Notes: generated by a model from the letters alone, not told the origin. A stretch of 64,000 nucleotides of DNA from Cynocephalus volans (GCF_027409185.1 NC_084469.1:101929835-101993834), one strand, 5' to 3'; positions 36,023-57,020 are shown, numbered from the stretch's first letter. Numbers and translations are program-made.

Positions 36023-36725
36023 CTGAAGGGCACAGCTGCAGCTTCTGCTGACTCCTGCTCCATGCACTCTGCAGGTGGAGCCTTAAAGCAGCTGTGGCCC
36101 AAATGCTCAGAGCAGTTTTTCTCTCTCTCATCGTGGTTTCTCCCACCTTTACGAACTCCGTAGGTCTCTCCTCCTCTTCGCCTGAGTTCCAGCGGCCCCA
36201 GCTTGGCTGATGTTACATTTTTATAGTTGTAAATTCATTGATTTGTGGGAGAGAGTGACACTGGGGACCATCTATTCTGCCATCTTGACCAGAACTCTGA
36301 CACAAATAATTTTCAAATGTAGCATATTGAATCTAGCAAAATGAAAAGACTAATAGGCTAAGATACCATGTCCAAAGTATGGTTTATTTCAGGAATAAAT
36401 GTTGTTTTATCATTTAAAAATTAAGGAATGTATAATTCATCATATTAGTAGACAAGGATTTTTTTTAAGGATGCTGATACATGCAGAAAAGGCACTAGAT
36501 TAAATCCAATATACATTCATGACTGTTTTTTAAAAAAACCTGACAACCCAGGAGTAAAACAATTCCATTAATCTGACAAACACTTTTAAACACTTAAAAG
36601 TATCTAATAAACACTTACAGATAGCATTATACTTAGCAGTGAAATATTGAACACTTTTTCCTAAGTTCAGGAACAAGGCAAAGATGTTCATTTTCATCAT
36701 TTCCATTCATTACTCTAAAGAAATG

Positions 36726-37616
36726 CAGTAGTCCCTCCTTATCCACAGTTTTGTTTTCCACAGTTTGTTATCTGCTGTCAAGTGCCATCCAAAAATATTA
36801 AATGAAAAATTCCAGAAATAAACAATTCATGTATTTAAAATTGCATGCCATTCTGAGTAGCATGATGAAATCTCTTGTCATCCCATTCTGTCCTGATCAG
36901 GATGTGAATCATTTCATTGTCCAGCATCTCCACACTCTATACACTATCCACCCATTAGTCATTTAGTAGCCGTCTTAGTGATCAGATCAACTGTCACAGT
37001 ACTGGACTGCTTGTGTTCAAGTAATTCTTGTTTTATTTAATAAAGGCCTCAAAGCACAGGAGTTGTGAGGCTGGCATATAGTTAAAATTATTTTATTTTG
37101 TTATAAGTTATTGTTAATTTCTTACTGTGGTTAATTTACAAGTTAAACTTTATCATAGTTATGCGTGTAAAGACAGTCTCTAACTTACAGTGGTTCTACT
37201 TATGATTTTTTTGACTTTATGACAGTTCGAAGGCCATACACATGTACAATACTCCCTCATGATGCTGGGTGGCAGCAGCAAGCCACAGCTCCCAGTCAGC
37301 CACTCAATCATGAGAGTAAACAACCAATACTTTGCAGAGCACTGTGTTGCCAGATCATTTTGCCCAAATGTGGGCTAACGTAAGTGTTCTGAACACATTT
37401 AAGGTAGGCTAGGCTATGAAGTTTGGAGGATGTATAATTGCATTTTCAACTTATGATATTTTCAACTTATGATGGGTTTATTGGAAAGTAACCCTGTTTT
37501 AAATCAAGGAGCATCTGTATAGAAAACAACAGTACATACAGAGTTCAGTATCCATGGTTTCAGGCATCCACTGGGGGTCTTCAAATGTATGCCCTGCAGA
37601 TAAGGGGGGACTACTG
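36726..37616 (+). mobile_element. Tigger/MER2-group transposon, outer
   Basis: The left terminus is CAGTAGTCCCTCCTTATCCA. The right terminus, reverse-complemented, is CAGTAGTCCCCCCTTATCTG, followed by TA. The left interior matches a pogo-type element (AAATTCCAGAAATAAACAAT, GTCACAGTACTGGACTGC). It is internally deleted and interrupted by the next element. Confidence 0.8.
37174..37517 (-). mobile_element. Second Tigger-type element nested in the first
   Basis: The ends are CAGTCTCTAACTTACAGTGG and, reverse-complemented, CAGATGCTCCTTGATTTAAA. The interior has repeated TTCAACTTATGAT and GTAGGCTAGGCTATG, typical of a short Tigger derivative. It sits wholly within the outer element. Confidence 0.7.
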
Positions 37617-38440
37617 TAAGGCAAGAAAAATGAGTAAATGATAAAGTTTAGAAATTAACTTTCTTTTATTGGTATCGACAAGATTATACTTATATAGAGA
37701 GAAAATACAAAATAACCCACAAACTATTTGAATAAATAATTGAATTCATAAATGTCACTGGCTATGAGGTCAATGTACAAAAAGATATTGTAATTCTATG
37801 TACTAACAAAAAAACTGAAAAACAAGTAATAAATATTTACAAAGCAAAATATACCACATGCCTAGAAATAAATTAAACAAAGGTATTCAAAACCTCTAAA
37901 ACCAAAACTATAAAACACTGTTGAGAAAAGTTAAAAAGACCTAGGTAAATGGACAATTGTACCATGTTCATCAATTAGAAGATTCATTGTAATAATGTCA
38001 ATTTTCCTCAGATTATTCTAAAAAATCAATGCAATTCCAAGCATAGTATCAGAAAATTTGTGAAAACTCATAGATTCTGAAATACAGAAACATAAGGAAT
38101 AGACGGAATAGAGAAGACAATCTTAGATAATTAAAAAGCTGGAAAGCTCTATCCAATTTCCAAAAATACTACAAGTAACATGAATTAAGATAGTATGGTA
38201 TTGATGCAAAGACAGACAAATAAACCAAGAGACAGAGCTTGCCTACCTAAGCAGAGGGGAAAGCATGGACTATTCAATAAATCTATACACACCCACCCTG
38301 TTCCTACCTCATATCATAAAAAAAATTATTTAAAACAGATCACAGACCTAAACAAAAAAGGTAAAACAAGAAAATCAAGAAGAAAACAAAACATATTCAT
38401 TACCTTGGTCCATGCAAACACTTCTTAAACAAGACTCAGA

Positions 38441-39340
38441 TCTCCAGTTATTTTTATGCTCATTAAAGGTTGAGAAGCTATCTTTAGCAATTTAAAGACA
38501 TGTTAACAGATGGCACATGACCTCTCTAAAAAGATTTTTAGGAATTACCCAGCCCTGACTGAGTTCTCAGACTTCACAGTTCCCACCCACTGCTAAGATC
38601 AGAGTAAACACAAGGTGCTAGCTCAAAATATTATTACCTCTATTCTTAGAACCCACCTACCCTCTACTGCCTCCTCTCTCCTCCCCTTTCCATATGCATC
38701 ACAACTGCCAGGACTCCAATTCAGTTGGTGCAGACTCTAACCACAGTTAGATGAAAATAGGTGCTCGCCCTAAACAAATCAGAGTATTACATTCTTCTGG
38801 CCACAGGGATTGGATTATGGTGGCCAAGTGAGCCAATCAGAACCAATCAGTTTCCCTTCTGATACTTACACTGGGACTTTACAAAAAGACAATCACTCTC
38901 TTCCCCCTGCAGAAAGTAGCCTAGAAGTTCTGGGGCCTACTATGAACAGACAGCCTGCCTGGAAGAAAAGCTAACGTAATATGCAGAAATAGAAGATGCA
39001 GATAATAACCTTTAGCCCCAGGATACAGTCATGCCTGAAGCTAGTTATACCCAAGGACTTTTTAGTAATCAAACCAATAAATTCCCTTTACAGCTTACAA
39101 AAATAGAGTGGGTCCCCTGCCAACATGGCTGCCACTCCCACCCTGTCATGGTTTCCGTTTTGTTCCAAGGCAGGTGGGGATGGGGGCAGTGGACAGATCA
39201 GCCAGGATCAGGAAGGGGGTGCTGTTCCAGAGGCCAGCCAGGAGTGTGTTGCTAATCCTGGGTCAGTTGCTAATCCTGCGGCAAGGAAGGGCATAACCCC
39301 ACAGGCCACGTTATCTCGAGATTAACTGTTGATTAAATTC
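38441..39340. other. Repeat-like sequence, unassigned
   Basis: 38560-38930 looks like an old interspersed repeat (CTTCTGGCCACAGGGATTGG, AGCCAATCAGAACCAATCAG). 39090-39300 is GC-richer and has overlapping short frames with no recognisable protein. No gene is supported. Confidence 0.4.
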
Positions 39341-39357
39341 AACCAGTAAACAATATC

Positions 39358-41030
<1,673 letters not shown>

Positions 41031-41089
41031 GAAAAGACCTAGTTATGTTGTAGCTGGATCTGACTGATTAAGCATAGTTCCCCGTCTAG

Positions 41090-41430
41090 GATAAAATCAT
41101 ATTACATATTTATATCTGCTACATATTTATATCTATGTTACGTATTTCCTTGCTACATATTTACAGCATATGTATATCCTTGCTGGCATACCTGTATTTA
41201 TATATATGTACCTATGTTCAGAAATCTATTAAATATTAACAAGTAAAATGTCAAAAAAGTAAAACAAAATAAAAAGTTAAAAGAGAAGCCAAAGAATGGG
41301 AAATGTTACCTGTAATAAATGTATATATAATATACATATCATATTTTATATATAATATATAAAACATGGTTTATATATATGTATGCATATGTATCTAGAT
41401 ATGAAGATATACATACATCCAATAAAGAAC
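41090..41430. repeat. AT-rich low-complexity stretch
   Basis: Repeated TACATATTTATATCT-type units, then TATATA runs. It follows the TPTE pseudogene. Confidence 0.6.
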
Positions 41431-41459
41431 AAATACCAAAAAAATCTATAACAAAAAAA

Positions 41460-42150
41460 ACCCAACTTCAATTAAAAAAAAACAAAAGGAACCAAAAAAT
41501 GGGTGAAATACTTCAAAAGAAGCCCTGATAAAGAAGATGTCCAACCAGCTAATAAGCACACAAAAAAGTACTCAAAACTATTACATATCAGGTAAATGCA
41601 AATTAAAACCAAAAACAATATCTCCATACACTCCACTGATTGGCTAAATTAGAAAGTGCTGGGCAGGTATGTGGAACAACTGGAACTTTCATGCACTGTT
41701 TTTGGGATTATTGGTAAAATCAGTATTTTTGAAAATCTGGAATACCTACCAAAACTAAACATAAAGTCTACCTTTTGATTCAGTAATCTCATCCCCATGT
41801 ATACAGCATATATCAAGAGAAGTGCATAAGTCTATCAAAATATCAATTAAAAGGCAAACTAGACATTATGTTGAACAAAAGCTGCCAAACCCATAACTGT
41901 ACACATTGTATTTTAACAATTATATGAAAATCAAGAACAAGCAAACCTAATCAATTGTGATGAGACAAAATTGTGGTTGTCCCTGTGGAGTAATTATTGA
42001 GAAGAAGAATGAACTTCCTGGAGTCCTGGAAATGTTCCACGTTTACCATGATGTATACATTTGTAAAATTTCATCAAGCTGTACACTGAAGATTAGCACA
42101 CTTCATGCACACTGGTGTATGTATACCTTAATAAAACAGTAAAAAGTGAT
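41460..42150 (+). mobile_element. Old L1 ORF2 end/3' UTR
   Basis: ATGTCCAACCAGCTAATAAG, AAATGCAAATTAAAACCA, GGAACTTTCATGCACTG and ATGATGTATACATTTGTAAA match a decayed L1 end. Confidence 0.65.
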
Positions 42151-43707
42151 TAAAGGGAAGTGGTATAGTTACACTTTTAGATATAAAGGGGAAATACAAT
42201 AGAAGGAATAAGGGTAACTAAATGTACTTGAAGTAGCTCACAGTGTTCATCTTCTCACATAAAAAAAGGGAGTAAAATCTTCCCTGTCTGAAGGTGTTAA
42301 ATATAAATCTTCCACTAAAATGAGATGACACTGTGTCTGATGCTTACCTCAATTATACCTAGGATAATTTCCCTCATTGTCCACAGCCCTTCTTGCTTTT
42401 GAGATCATAGTAAGCTTGCATGGATGTCTTTCCCCATGAAGAGTTACATGATGGGACTGGACTATGAACAGGACAGCAATCCTGCCCCAAACTGGGGCCA
42501 ACTCTAATAAGGCAGTGGATGTGCCAGAAGGACTGCAATATCAGCAAAATAACAATGCCAGAACTTGCCAGAAAATCCAAGAAGCTGTGTATGGCCATGA
42601 TCAAAGAGCCTATGAGATGTCTATGAAGCTGCTGACTATGAGGAAGCTGATGTCAAAGACTTAATGTTCAGTTTTAAGCAAGTATTGCTCAGTGGGACCA
42701 ATAATCAGGTAACTGAGCTGAAAACTGGAGCCTGCCAGGCCCCTACACATGTCTCCCTGTCTGACAGCCTCACTAAAAGGAGAATAATGGTTTCTTCCCT
42801 TATGCTTTCCAAATCTCATGCAAACTCTTATTTTAGACAACTCTAACCTAAAACTGGAAAAAGTGATTTAATAAATGTAGTCCCCAGCCATATCCAAGTT
42901 AATATAATTTGTAAACTCAAAATATTGGGTCCAATTCCCAGCCATGAGCAAGAACAAAGAACAAAATATAAAAATAGGATATCAGATGAGACAATCCTCC
43001 TATAAGACCTTTGCACTTATTAATTTCTTCTGAAATCACTTATTAGACATGAAAAGCTTTTAATAAAAACTGATAATCTCAAAAACTGTAGATTCTCTTA
43101 GTTAAAAAGAAGGGGAAGAAAAATATTACATACGCCATTTCCAGTACCTGCCATGCTAGACCAAAAAGAAGATATCAACAAAAGCAAAGTATTGATATTA
43201 CAATGACTACACACTTAGAAAGCAATGAGCATTAACTAGAAACCAACTAAAAAATAAAGACCACCCCTGCCTACCAATGAAAAATTTACTTCAAATCCTC
43301 CATGGATCCAAAAGACTTTGTAATGGAAGTAACAGTCACATCAGAACCAAAATCAAAACACTTCATACTAAAAAGTATATGGCTAGTGCTGAGAATGTAA
43401 ATATCACCTTAAGAATGTAAGTATCAGGAAACACTGGAGATTAATGAGCCAGCAATCCTCTTTGAGGATGAGGCACTAATCTTCATTTCTAGTATAAATT
43501 TTCTGATACACAAAAAGTGATGTTCATGAAGGTTTAACCAAATGGTTTACATAGACAGGGCTTCCCTCAGGTGTCCTCAAGTCTTCCCAAAAAAATGAGC
43601 TACAATTTCCTACTTTCTTACATTCATAGGGTGTCTCCACAGTATAAGAACGCACAAGTTGCCAAAGATTTGAAGAACGTTTGCAGACATCCTCATATTC
43701 CTTACCT
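42151..43707 (-). other. Probable 3' UTR and flank of the ZNF699-like gene
   Basis: This lies directly downstream (minus strand) of the zinc-finger stop codon. No other gene or confident repeat was found. I could not place the poly(A) site. Confidence 0.35.
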
Positions 43708-50921
<7,214 letters not shown>

Positions 50922-51242
50922 GTCCCCTTCATGAAAAAGCAGGATGTTGACAAGTTAGAGGTAAGGCAGAAGACGACATGAGAATCTGGATCCCCACACA
51001 ATTCCCACACTCATAAGCCTGGTTGTTGCAGAACATTAATTATGAGTGACAACTCCCCTCAAAACACACCCACAAACATACATACAAACCCCCCCTCCCA
51101 CCAGGAACCCAAATAAACATAAACTGATCTTTTACAAAGGTGGAGCAATTTTATCTCCCCTAGAGCGAGAAAACAAGCTCTGATCCTCAATGATCATAAA
51201 GCAGAGGTGAAGAGTGCCTTTTTGTAAGATAACTCAAGCCTA

Positions 51243-51363
51243 AAAAAGTTAGGCTGTAGGGCCAGCCCGTGGCTCACTTCAGAGAGGGTGGTGCTGACAA
51301 CACCAAGTCAAGGGTTAAGATACTCTTACCAGACATCTTTCAAAAAAAAAAAAAGTTAGGCTG
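51243..51363 (+). mobile_element. CYN SINE, monomer
   Basis: One tRNA-like unit (GGGCCAGCCCGTGGCTCACT.., GGGTTAAGATACTC) with a poly-A tail. It is flanked by a perfect 14-bp duplication AAAAAGTTAGGCTG (51243-51256 and 51350-51363). Confidence 0.88.
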
Positions 51364-52680
51364 CCAATCTGCCCATGATAACAAAAAGCATAAAATGTGT
51401 CAAGCAGTGTCTTCAACCATAAGTATATATATGTTCCCTGTCTCAAAGAAAGCACTGATTTATACACCATGTCTCTGGGGGCTCCATTCCCAATATTTCT
51501 TTCTTCTGCACCCCTTGGCAGACTAACAAGCATTACTGCTCAGCTCCTGACCACTGCCCCCACACCCATGAGCTGTAGGGTTCCCCAAAACCTGTTTCTG
51601 AGAAACAACATCAATCCATTGAGTTCCACATGTAGGAGGCAGACAAGACGGCTATGCTGTGATTCACATGCTAAATTTGCCTGTGCAGTACAGTAGTAGC
51701 AGAATAAGAATACCTGACCTGTGTCATCCTGGAAAGTGGTATCTGCAGCACTAGTTCACAAATTTCAAACAAAAATTCAACAGTTCCTTCCACTGCAGCT
51801 GAACAAGTAGCATATTTAAAAGCCAATAAAAAGTTGTAACATTCTTTACTATATTAATAACAATAAGTGTCATTTGAGCAACTATGATGATGTGAGAATG
51901 ATTTGCAAAGAGATGTCCATATGTTAGATAACACCATTTACTTCTCACAGAAAATCTGCAAATCAGATATTATTACAACCAGCTAATAGTTGAGAAATCT
52001 TAGAAAGAGTTAATTATCCACATGCTCAATATTACCCAATTAGAAAGTTGCTGAGACAGAGCATGAATGAAAGTCTATTTGTCTTCAAAGCCTAAATGCC
52101 CTATAAGTACACTTCTGAATACAATATAGTTGTTATTAATTAAGGCCCTTACTCTCTTACATCACCAGGATTTAGCCTAGAACCCTGTTGGGTTAAGAGT
52201 AAACAAATGAAGTGTTCTATTCAGATGTGCTGTCTTTGAACCCCTTCTCCTGACTAAGCCCTACGTCTCAAGCAAGTATGCCTCCTCCCTTGAGGACCTT
52301 ACCTACTGCTCCTTCATTTCACATTTACTTAAGTAATATTTACCCTGATCCTACTACATGCTGTCAGTCACAGAGAATAAAGCACTGAACAAAATAGAAA
52401 AATCCTGAAGCACATGGATGTTACACTATTTGCAGGGAGGACAATAAATAATCAAAATATATCAGGTGGTGGTACATGCTACATAAAAATGCAGCACATT
52501 ATAGGGATGAGACACACATTTATCTTTAGCGTGTCAGGACTGGTTATGTGGCAGGGTAGAAGCAGAAAACTAAAATAACTGTTTTAGATAACACTGGAAA
52601 TGCACAACTGGTTTAGTGTATCTATATAATTATATGCATCAACAACTAGCAGGGAGAAAAAAAAATAATGGTCTAACCAT
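51364..52680. other. Intron sequence, nothing assigned
   Basis: No coding frame of interest, RNA gene or confident repeat was seen. Confidence 0.45.
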
Positions 52681-53770
52681 TGATTTATAAGGTTGAAAAA
52701 AGAAGAGCATAAACATTTAGAAAGAAAATAGGACAAAATTAATAATATTTTTTAAAAGCTAGTAAACAGAATGAGAAAAACTAAAAACATTATCCTTTGA
52801 AAACTAATGAAACTGACAATCTCAGCAATTTTAAGAGCAACAGAGCTAGACAAAAAAAGTTATTAATGAGTCATAATTACAGATGTTGCAAGGAGAATAC
52901 AACAAAAATTTAAAGGAATAGATATGAAAATGTACAAGTAATGAATTTCTAGTAAACAACATAACTTTCTAGCAACGATCTAAAATAACTACGAAATCTG
53001 ACTACATTCAGTCATAAAAAACATGCCCACAAATGAAACACAAGTTGCACACTGTTGTACAAGCAGGTTCACCAAATAAGTAAGGAATCCATAATTAATG
53101 TAGGTTAAAAAAAATTTTTTTTTCCTGAGTCTTTCCAAAACCAAAAGAGTACAACTCTAAAAAATATGAAAGATCTCATACACATAAGTACAAAATATAT
53201 AAATATTAGTTCAGTTGAGAAATGAATAATTGAGAATAAATCACATACCAAGTTCATCTCATCCTAGGAGTGAAGGATGGTTAAAAACTGAATCATTGAC
53301 TAATATAATTCACGACAATAGAAAAAGATTATATGACTCATCCCCTTAGCTAAGAACAAAACAGTGACAAATCTATTTCAAAATCCATTGGCGGCAATAA
53401 TTTAGCCCACTAGAAAGACTAGAAGGGAAAAGGTTTTACTAGAAAAAATATATATATCTACAAACACCTACAGCAAACATCCTATTTAATAGTGAAATGG
53501 CAGAACAGTTCCCTCTGAGACCAGGAATAAAGAGAGGACACAAATTATATGCTATTCTCCATAGAACTAGAGATCCCGGCAAGTGCAGTAAAGAAACAAA
53601 AAGCAACGGAAAGTGCAAAGAATAAAAAGGAAAAAAGTTGAAACTGGCCGATGACCAAATTTTCTTTGTGAAATTTAAAGAATCTATAGATAAATGATTA
53701 AAATGTATCATTTTATTAATGATAAAATAAATTTGGTAAGGAGGCGTTAACAAGGTATTTAAAAATGAGT
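52680..53770 (+). mobile_element. Very old L1 ORF2 fragment
   Basis: Decayed L1-like DNA (TACAGCAAACATCCTATTTA, AGTGAAATGGCAGAACAG, AATTTAAAGAATCTATAGAT). Boundaries are approximate. Confidence 0.55.
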
Positions 53771-53819
53771 TCACTTTTGTGTATCTGAATACAACATATC
53801 AAACTGATGCTCACAGAAA

Positions 53820-54395
53820 TTCAGATTAAACATGAATGCATAAGGAGGGGAGAGGAAGGGACGGAGTGTAGTGGGGAACCCTGAGCATTTTCTGATTGTT
53901 AGACCTGCCCCCTTCTGCGGGAGAAACTGTTTTAGAAATTTTATGCTCAACTGTCTTAATCGCAAACTCTGGCTTGCCTGTTTCCTGCACCCGCCTGTAT
54001 CCATGAGTTAATAGGAGACAGCAACAATCTCCCCCACCGCCCTACGGTCTGGATGCAAATTAGGCTCCAGAGCTGACCAATGAACCGTGTCCCATAATCA
54101 GCCAATACAAATCAGCAGGGCTGCATCCCTCACTTACATAGGAGGACCTGAATGGGAACTTGGGGAAAGTTAGGGTGGGAATTTTGGCTGTATAAGACCG
54201 CCTGTTTCCTTTGTTCGGGGAGACACTAACCTAGGAGTCTTCACTCCCCAGTGCTCTCCTTGCTTGCAAGCAATAAAGAGCTGTAACGTCAAAAAGAGCT
54301 GTCAACTATTAAAAGAGCTATAAAACCAATGTTGGTCTTGGGTTCCTCTGTGCGAGCGCCTCACAACACGAGTTGAGGGAAATGTCACCCCGAGC
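53820..54395 (+). mobile_element. Gammaretrovirus-type solo LTR
   Basis: CCAAT-like boxes (GACCAATGAACC, CAGCCAATACAAA), TATAAGACCG (54191) and AATAAAGAGCTGTAA (about 54272) give a U3-R-U5 order in plus orientation. No internal retroviral sequence flanks it. It sits about 0.5 kb from the zinc-finger promoter, in antisense to that gene. Exact ends were not fixed. Confidence 0.6.
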
Positions 54396-54531
54396 TCACC
54401 CAACACGCCGAAATCCACAGATCAGGGGAGAGGGAAGGATGTGGAGGTTCTTGTCCCTCCGACGCGAATGGCAGAGACGCTTTTCTTTTCTGGAAAGAGA
54501 CCAAAGGATGCTTTTGGAGGCTGATTAAACA

Positions 54532-54620
54532 CGACAGTGGTTCTCCAAACTCTAGCCCGCATCACAGTCACCCCGACTGCTAGACCCAGCCCAGAGTTCC
54601 TCATTCAGTAAGTTTGGAAC
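54532..54620 (+). repeat. MER5A-like fragment
   Basis: CAGTGGTTCTCCAAACTCTA and GAGTTCCTCATTCAGTAAGT match the MER5A left part. Confidence 0.55.
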
Positions 54621-54639
54621 GAGCTGCGGCCGCTGGCAG

Positions 54640-55200
54640 AACTAATTAAGGGGGCGGGGGCGGCGGCAGGAGGCCCAGGGCGCCCGGTCCAGGCGGGGAG
54701 CAGCGGACGCCGCCCTTTAACGGCCTACCCCCAGGCCCAGCCCTCCGCCTCCCACAGACCCAACCTGGGGCAGAAGGGGCCAGGCAGGGTAGGGTGCTGA
54801 CTGAGGCGAAAATTTACCTCAGACGCAGGAGGAGGTGCAAGTTGACATGGCGGCCGGGTCGCGCGTGCGCAGGCGCGCGCCCCTGCTTCCGGTTTCATCG
54901 CCGCTGACCGCGTAAGGGGCGGGGCCTCGGGAGGTGGGGGACTTGGGGCGGTAGGATAGAGGCGGGGGAAGCTACAGGCTGGTTCTATCCGGGAGCGGAT
55001 GAGAAATGCTAGTTTTCGCAGGGTCTGGGGCTAAAGAGAGAACCAGAAGCGTAGACAGGGCTGGGGTGGGGTTAGGCCAGTATCAGGGCTGGGTCGACTG
55101 GCCCTGCAGAGTGGGACTGGGGCAAGACCAGGCCTAGGGGCGTGGCTTTTCATATTAAAGGAGGCGGGGCTAAGGGTGGGACATGGTTGAGGGGAGGGGC
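54640..55200 (-). promoter_or_regulatory. ZNF699: CpG-island promoter and 5'-UTR exon of ZNF699-like gene
   Basis: A dense run of CpG (GCGGCCGC, GGGGGCGGGGGCGGCGG, GTCGCGCGTGCGCAGGCGCG) in an otherwise AT-rich window. An NRF1-like GCGCGTGCGC (54861-54870), an ETS-type site (CTTCCGG, about 54886-54892) and a YY1-like CCGCCATGTC on the minus strand are present. A splice donor TCTGAG|GTAAAT ends a minus-strand exon at 54818, so transcription probably starts near 54.85-54.9 kb toward lower coordinates. TATA-less, as usual for KRAB zinc-finger genes. Confidence 0.75.
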
Positions 55201-55229
55201 TAAGGTTAGGTCCTCCTATCCAGGTCCCC

Positions 55230-56440
55230 ATGGGCCAAGAATAGGATGATCATCAATTGTTTCAGTCTATGGACTCTGGGGAAAAAAGAAAAGAATAAGG
55301 ATGTTCATCGATTGCGTTTATACCTATCCTTTCCTTTCGTTAATTCTTTCCCTAGGCCTTTAATTTTCCCTTTCATTGTTTTATTGATTACTGCCGGTGG
55401 AGAGGAAAGCCACTGACAATTATCTAAACAGGTCCTTTTTTACCTGGAAACCTTACTGTACTCTAATAGCTGTCGGATTATTATTTTCGTCTTCAAATAT
55501 AATATTTTCTATGCATTCTTTTTTTCTTGTTCTAACTCTTAAAACTCATTTCTTTTTCTTATTGTTTGTGCAGGGCATCCTAAACTATGTTATAAGTCAG
55601 AGATAAAGTAAGAATTCTTGGTCAGTAATGGTTACCAAGGCTCCCCAGTAAGTTGTTTGCTGTAGGTTGTGGCCTTTATCAAGTTAGTAAAGTCTCTTTT
55701 TAAACCTTATTTATAAAGATTTTTAAAAGAATTTTTGATGAATGTTAGCAAATGTTTATGCATCTTTTGTGTTGATAACGTAATTTTGCTCCTTTGATTT
55801 AGTTTATATCTGGATAAAATAATTAATTTTATATACCCTAATGAGTCTATACTTTTTTAAAAGATGGTTTCTGGGTTTCCTAGTTTGCATTCCCAAACTC
55901 TACAGCATAAAAATATTATCCTAATTTTCTTCTAAATTTTATCTCTTTTTTAAAAAACGTTTACATCTTTACTCCTTGAGAATGTATTTTGGTTGTGAGG
56001 TAAAGGTCTGTTATGTAAATGAGCCACAGATAGCCTCTGTGTAGTAGTCCCTAGATAGTTCATTTCTTCACTACCAGCTCAGTTCTGTGAGCTCAAATGC
56101 CCACAAACTCAAATTTTTACAAATCTAATTGCTGTTTTTTAAATAGCCCAAACAAGCAGGTGCTTAGTGATTTAGAAACTGCCTGCTTTGTATATATGAT
56201 GAAATCACACCTACCACATACCAGTCATTGATAAGAGCTCTGTGGTTAAAAGACGCCAAGCTGCAATGACTCTTCAGAGCTCTGTGAACCAGAGACTCCC
56301 GGCCATGCTGCTGAGCAATGTCACCTAGATACATATGTCCTCTCTCTGGCCCTCCTTTCCCCAAGTAGTTCCCTTGCCCTCATCCCCTTCTGCGTAGTGA
56401 CCCCTGAGCTTAGCCTCTAGATAGACTCCTACTGTGAGGA
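55230..56440. other. Intergenic, nothing assigned
   Basis: AT-rich flank between the CpG island and the L1 fragment. No gene or confident repeat was seen. Confidence 0.45.
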
Positions 56441-57020
56441 ACTTCCACAAATTTCTGTATATGACTGCAATGCTATTTTGTTTCTATAAATTTTGCTACT
56501 TCAGGAACCTCGTGTAAGTGGAATCATACAGTATTTACTCTTTCATGACTGGCTTATTTCATTAAGCATTATGACCTCAAGACTCATTCATGTTGTAGCA
56601 TGTGTCAGAATTTCTTTCCTTTTTAATACTGAAGAAGGGCTGGCCAGTTAGTTCAGTTGGTTAGAGCACAGTACTGGTAACACCGAGGTCAAGGGTTGGA
56701 TCCCCATACTGGCCAGCTCCCCACCCTCCCCTCCAAGAAATGTAAAGACTGAATAACATCCTACTGTATGCATATACCACATTTTGTTTATTCATTCATC
56801 TGTTGTTGGACACGGGTTGCTTTCACCTTTTAGCTATTGTGAATCATGCTTAAGGACAGGTTTTTATGTGAACATAAATTTTCATTCTTCTTGTGTATAA
56901 AACTAGCAGTGGGATTGCTGGGGCATATATTTAACTTTATAAGAAACTATCAATGTGTTTTTCAAGGGGCTTTACTATTTTGTATTTCCACCAGCGATGT
57001 ATGATAATTCCAGTTGCTTC
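56440..57020 (-). mobile_element. L1 fragment, reversed, hit twice
   Basis: L1 end in antisense (TGGCTTATTTCATTAAGCAT, CATATACCACATTTTG, TTCCACCAGCGATGTATG). It is interrupted by a CYN SINE at about 56637 and ended by the provirus at 57021, so both are younger. Confidence 0.75.
56637..56745 (+). mobile_element. CYN-type SINE with complete tRNA-like fold
   Basis: 56642-56714 aligns end to end with tRNA-Ile. The acceptor arms GGCCAGT and ACTGGCC pair perfectly. The D-arm (GTTCAGTTGGTTAGAGC) and B-box (GGTTGGATCC) are retained, and the anticodon loop reads CTGGTAA. A C-rich, then A-containing tail follows instead of CCA. A short imperfect duplication (about ACTGAA) flanks it. Confidence 0.8.

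Larger units (their letters stand above)
34117..36298 (-). mobile_element. Composite L1-VNTR retroelement, copy B
   Basis: Same architecture as 8955-11291, on the minus strand. Its 5' end at 36298 begins CAGAGTTCTGGTCAAGATGG (YY1-type AAGATGGC). Then come the 408-nt frame (36022-35615), a VNTR of about 10 units (35460-34640), the ORF2 endonuclease fragment (about 34450-34335) and the L1 3' UTR ending in A/T-rich sequence at 34117. A perfect 15-bp target duplication GACACAAATAATTTT (34102-34116 and 36299-36313) shows that both ends are true insertion ends. The element is therefore a 2182-bp unit inserted as a whole, not a degraded L1. Confidence 0.9.
33891..38440 (+). mobile_element. Old L1 ORF2 body split by later insertions
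   Basis: The pieces 33891-34101, 36314-36725 and 37618-38440 read colinearly as decayed L1 ORF2 DNA in plus orientation (AGACACAAATAATTTTC, TTTATTTCAGGAATAAATGTTG, AACAGATCACAGACCTAAAC). Composite copy B and the nested Tigger elements fill the gaps. Confidence 0.7.

Noticed and set aside
42374-42846. Possible small gene downstream of the zinc-finger gene
   Set aside because: Three short frames with no common reading frame or recognised protein; more simply part of the ZNF699-like 3' UTR or flank.
54640-55200. Bidirectional promoter with a second gene to the right
   Set aside because: Frames at 55397-55606 and 55031-55231 show no protein similarity, and no plus-strand exon with splice signals was found.
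56642-56714. Functional tRNA-Ile gene
   Set aside because: Anticodon-stem mismatches, a changed anticodon, a SINE-like tail and a position inside a split L1 point to a SINE.
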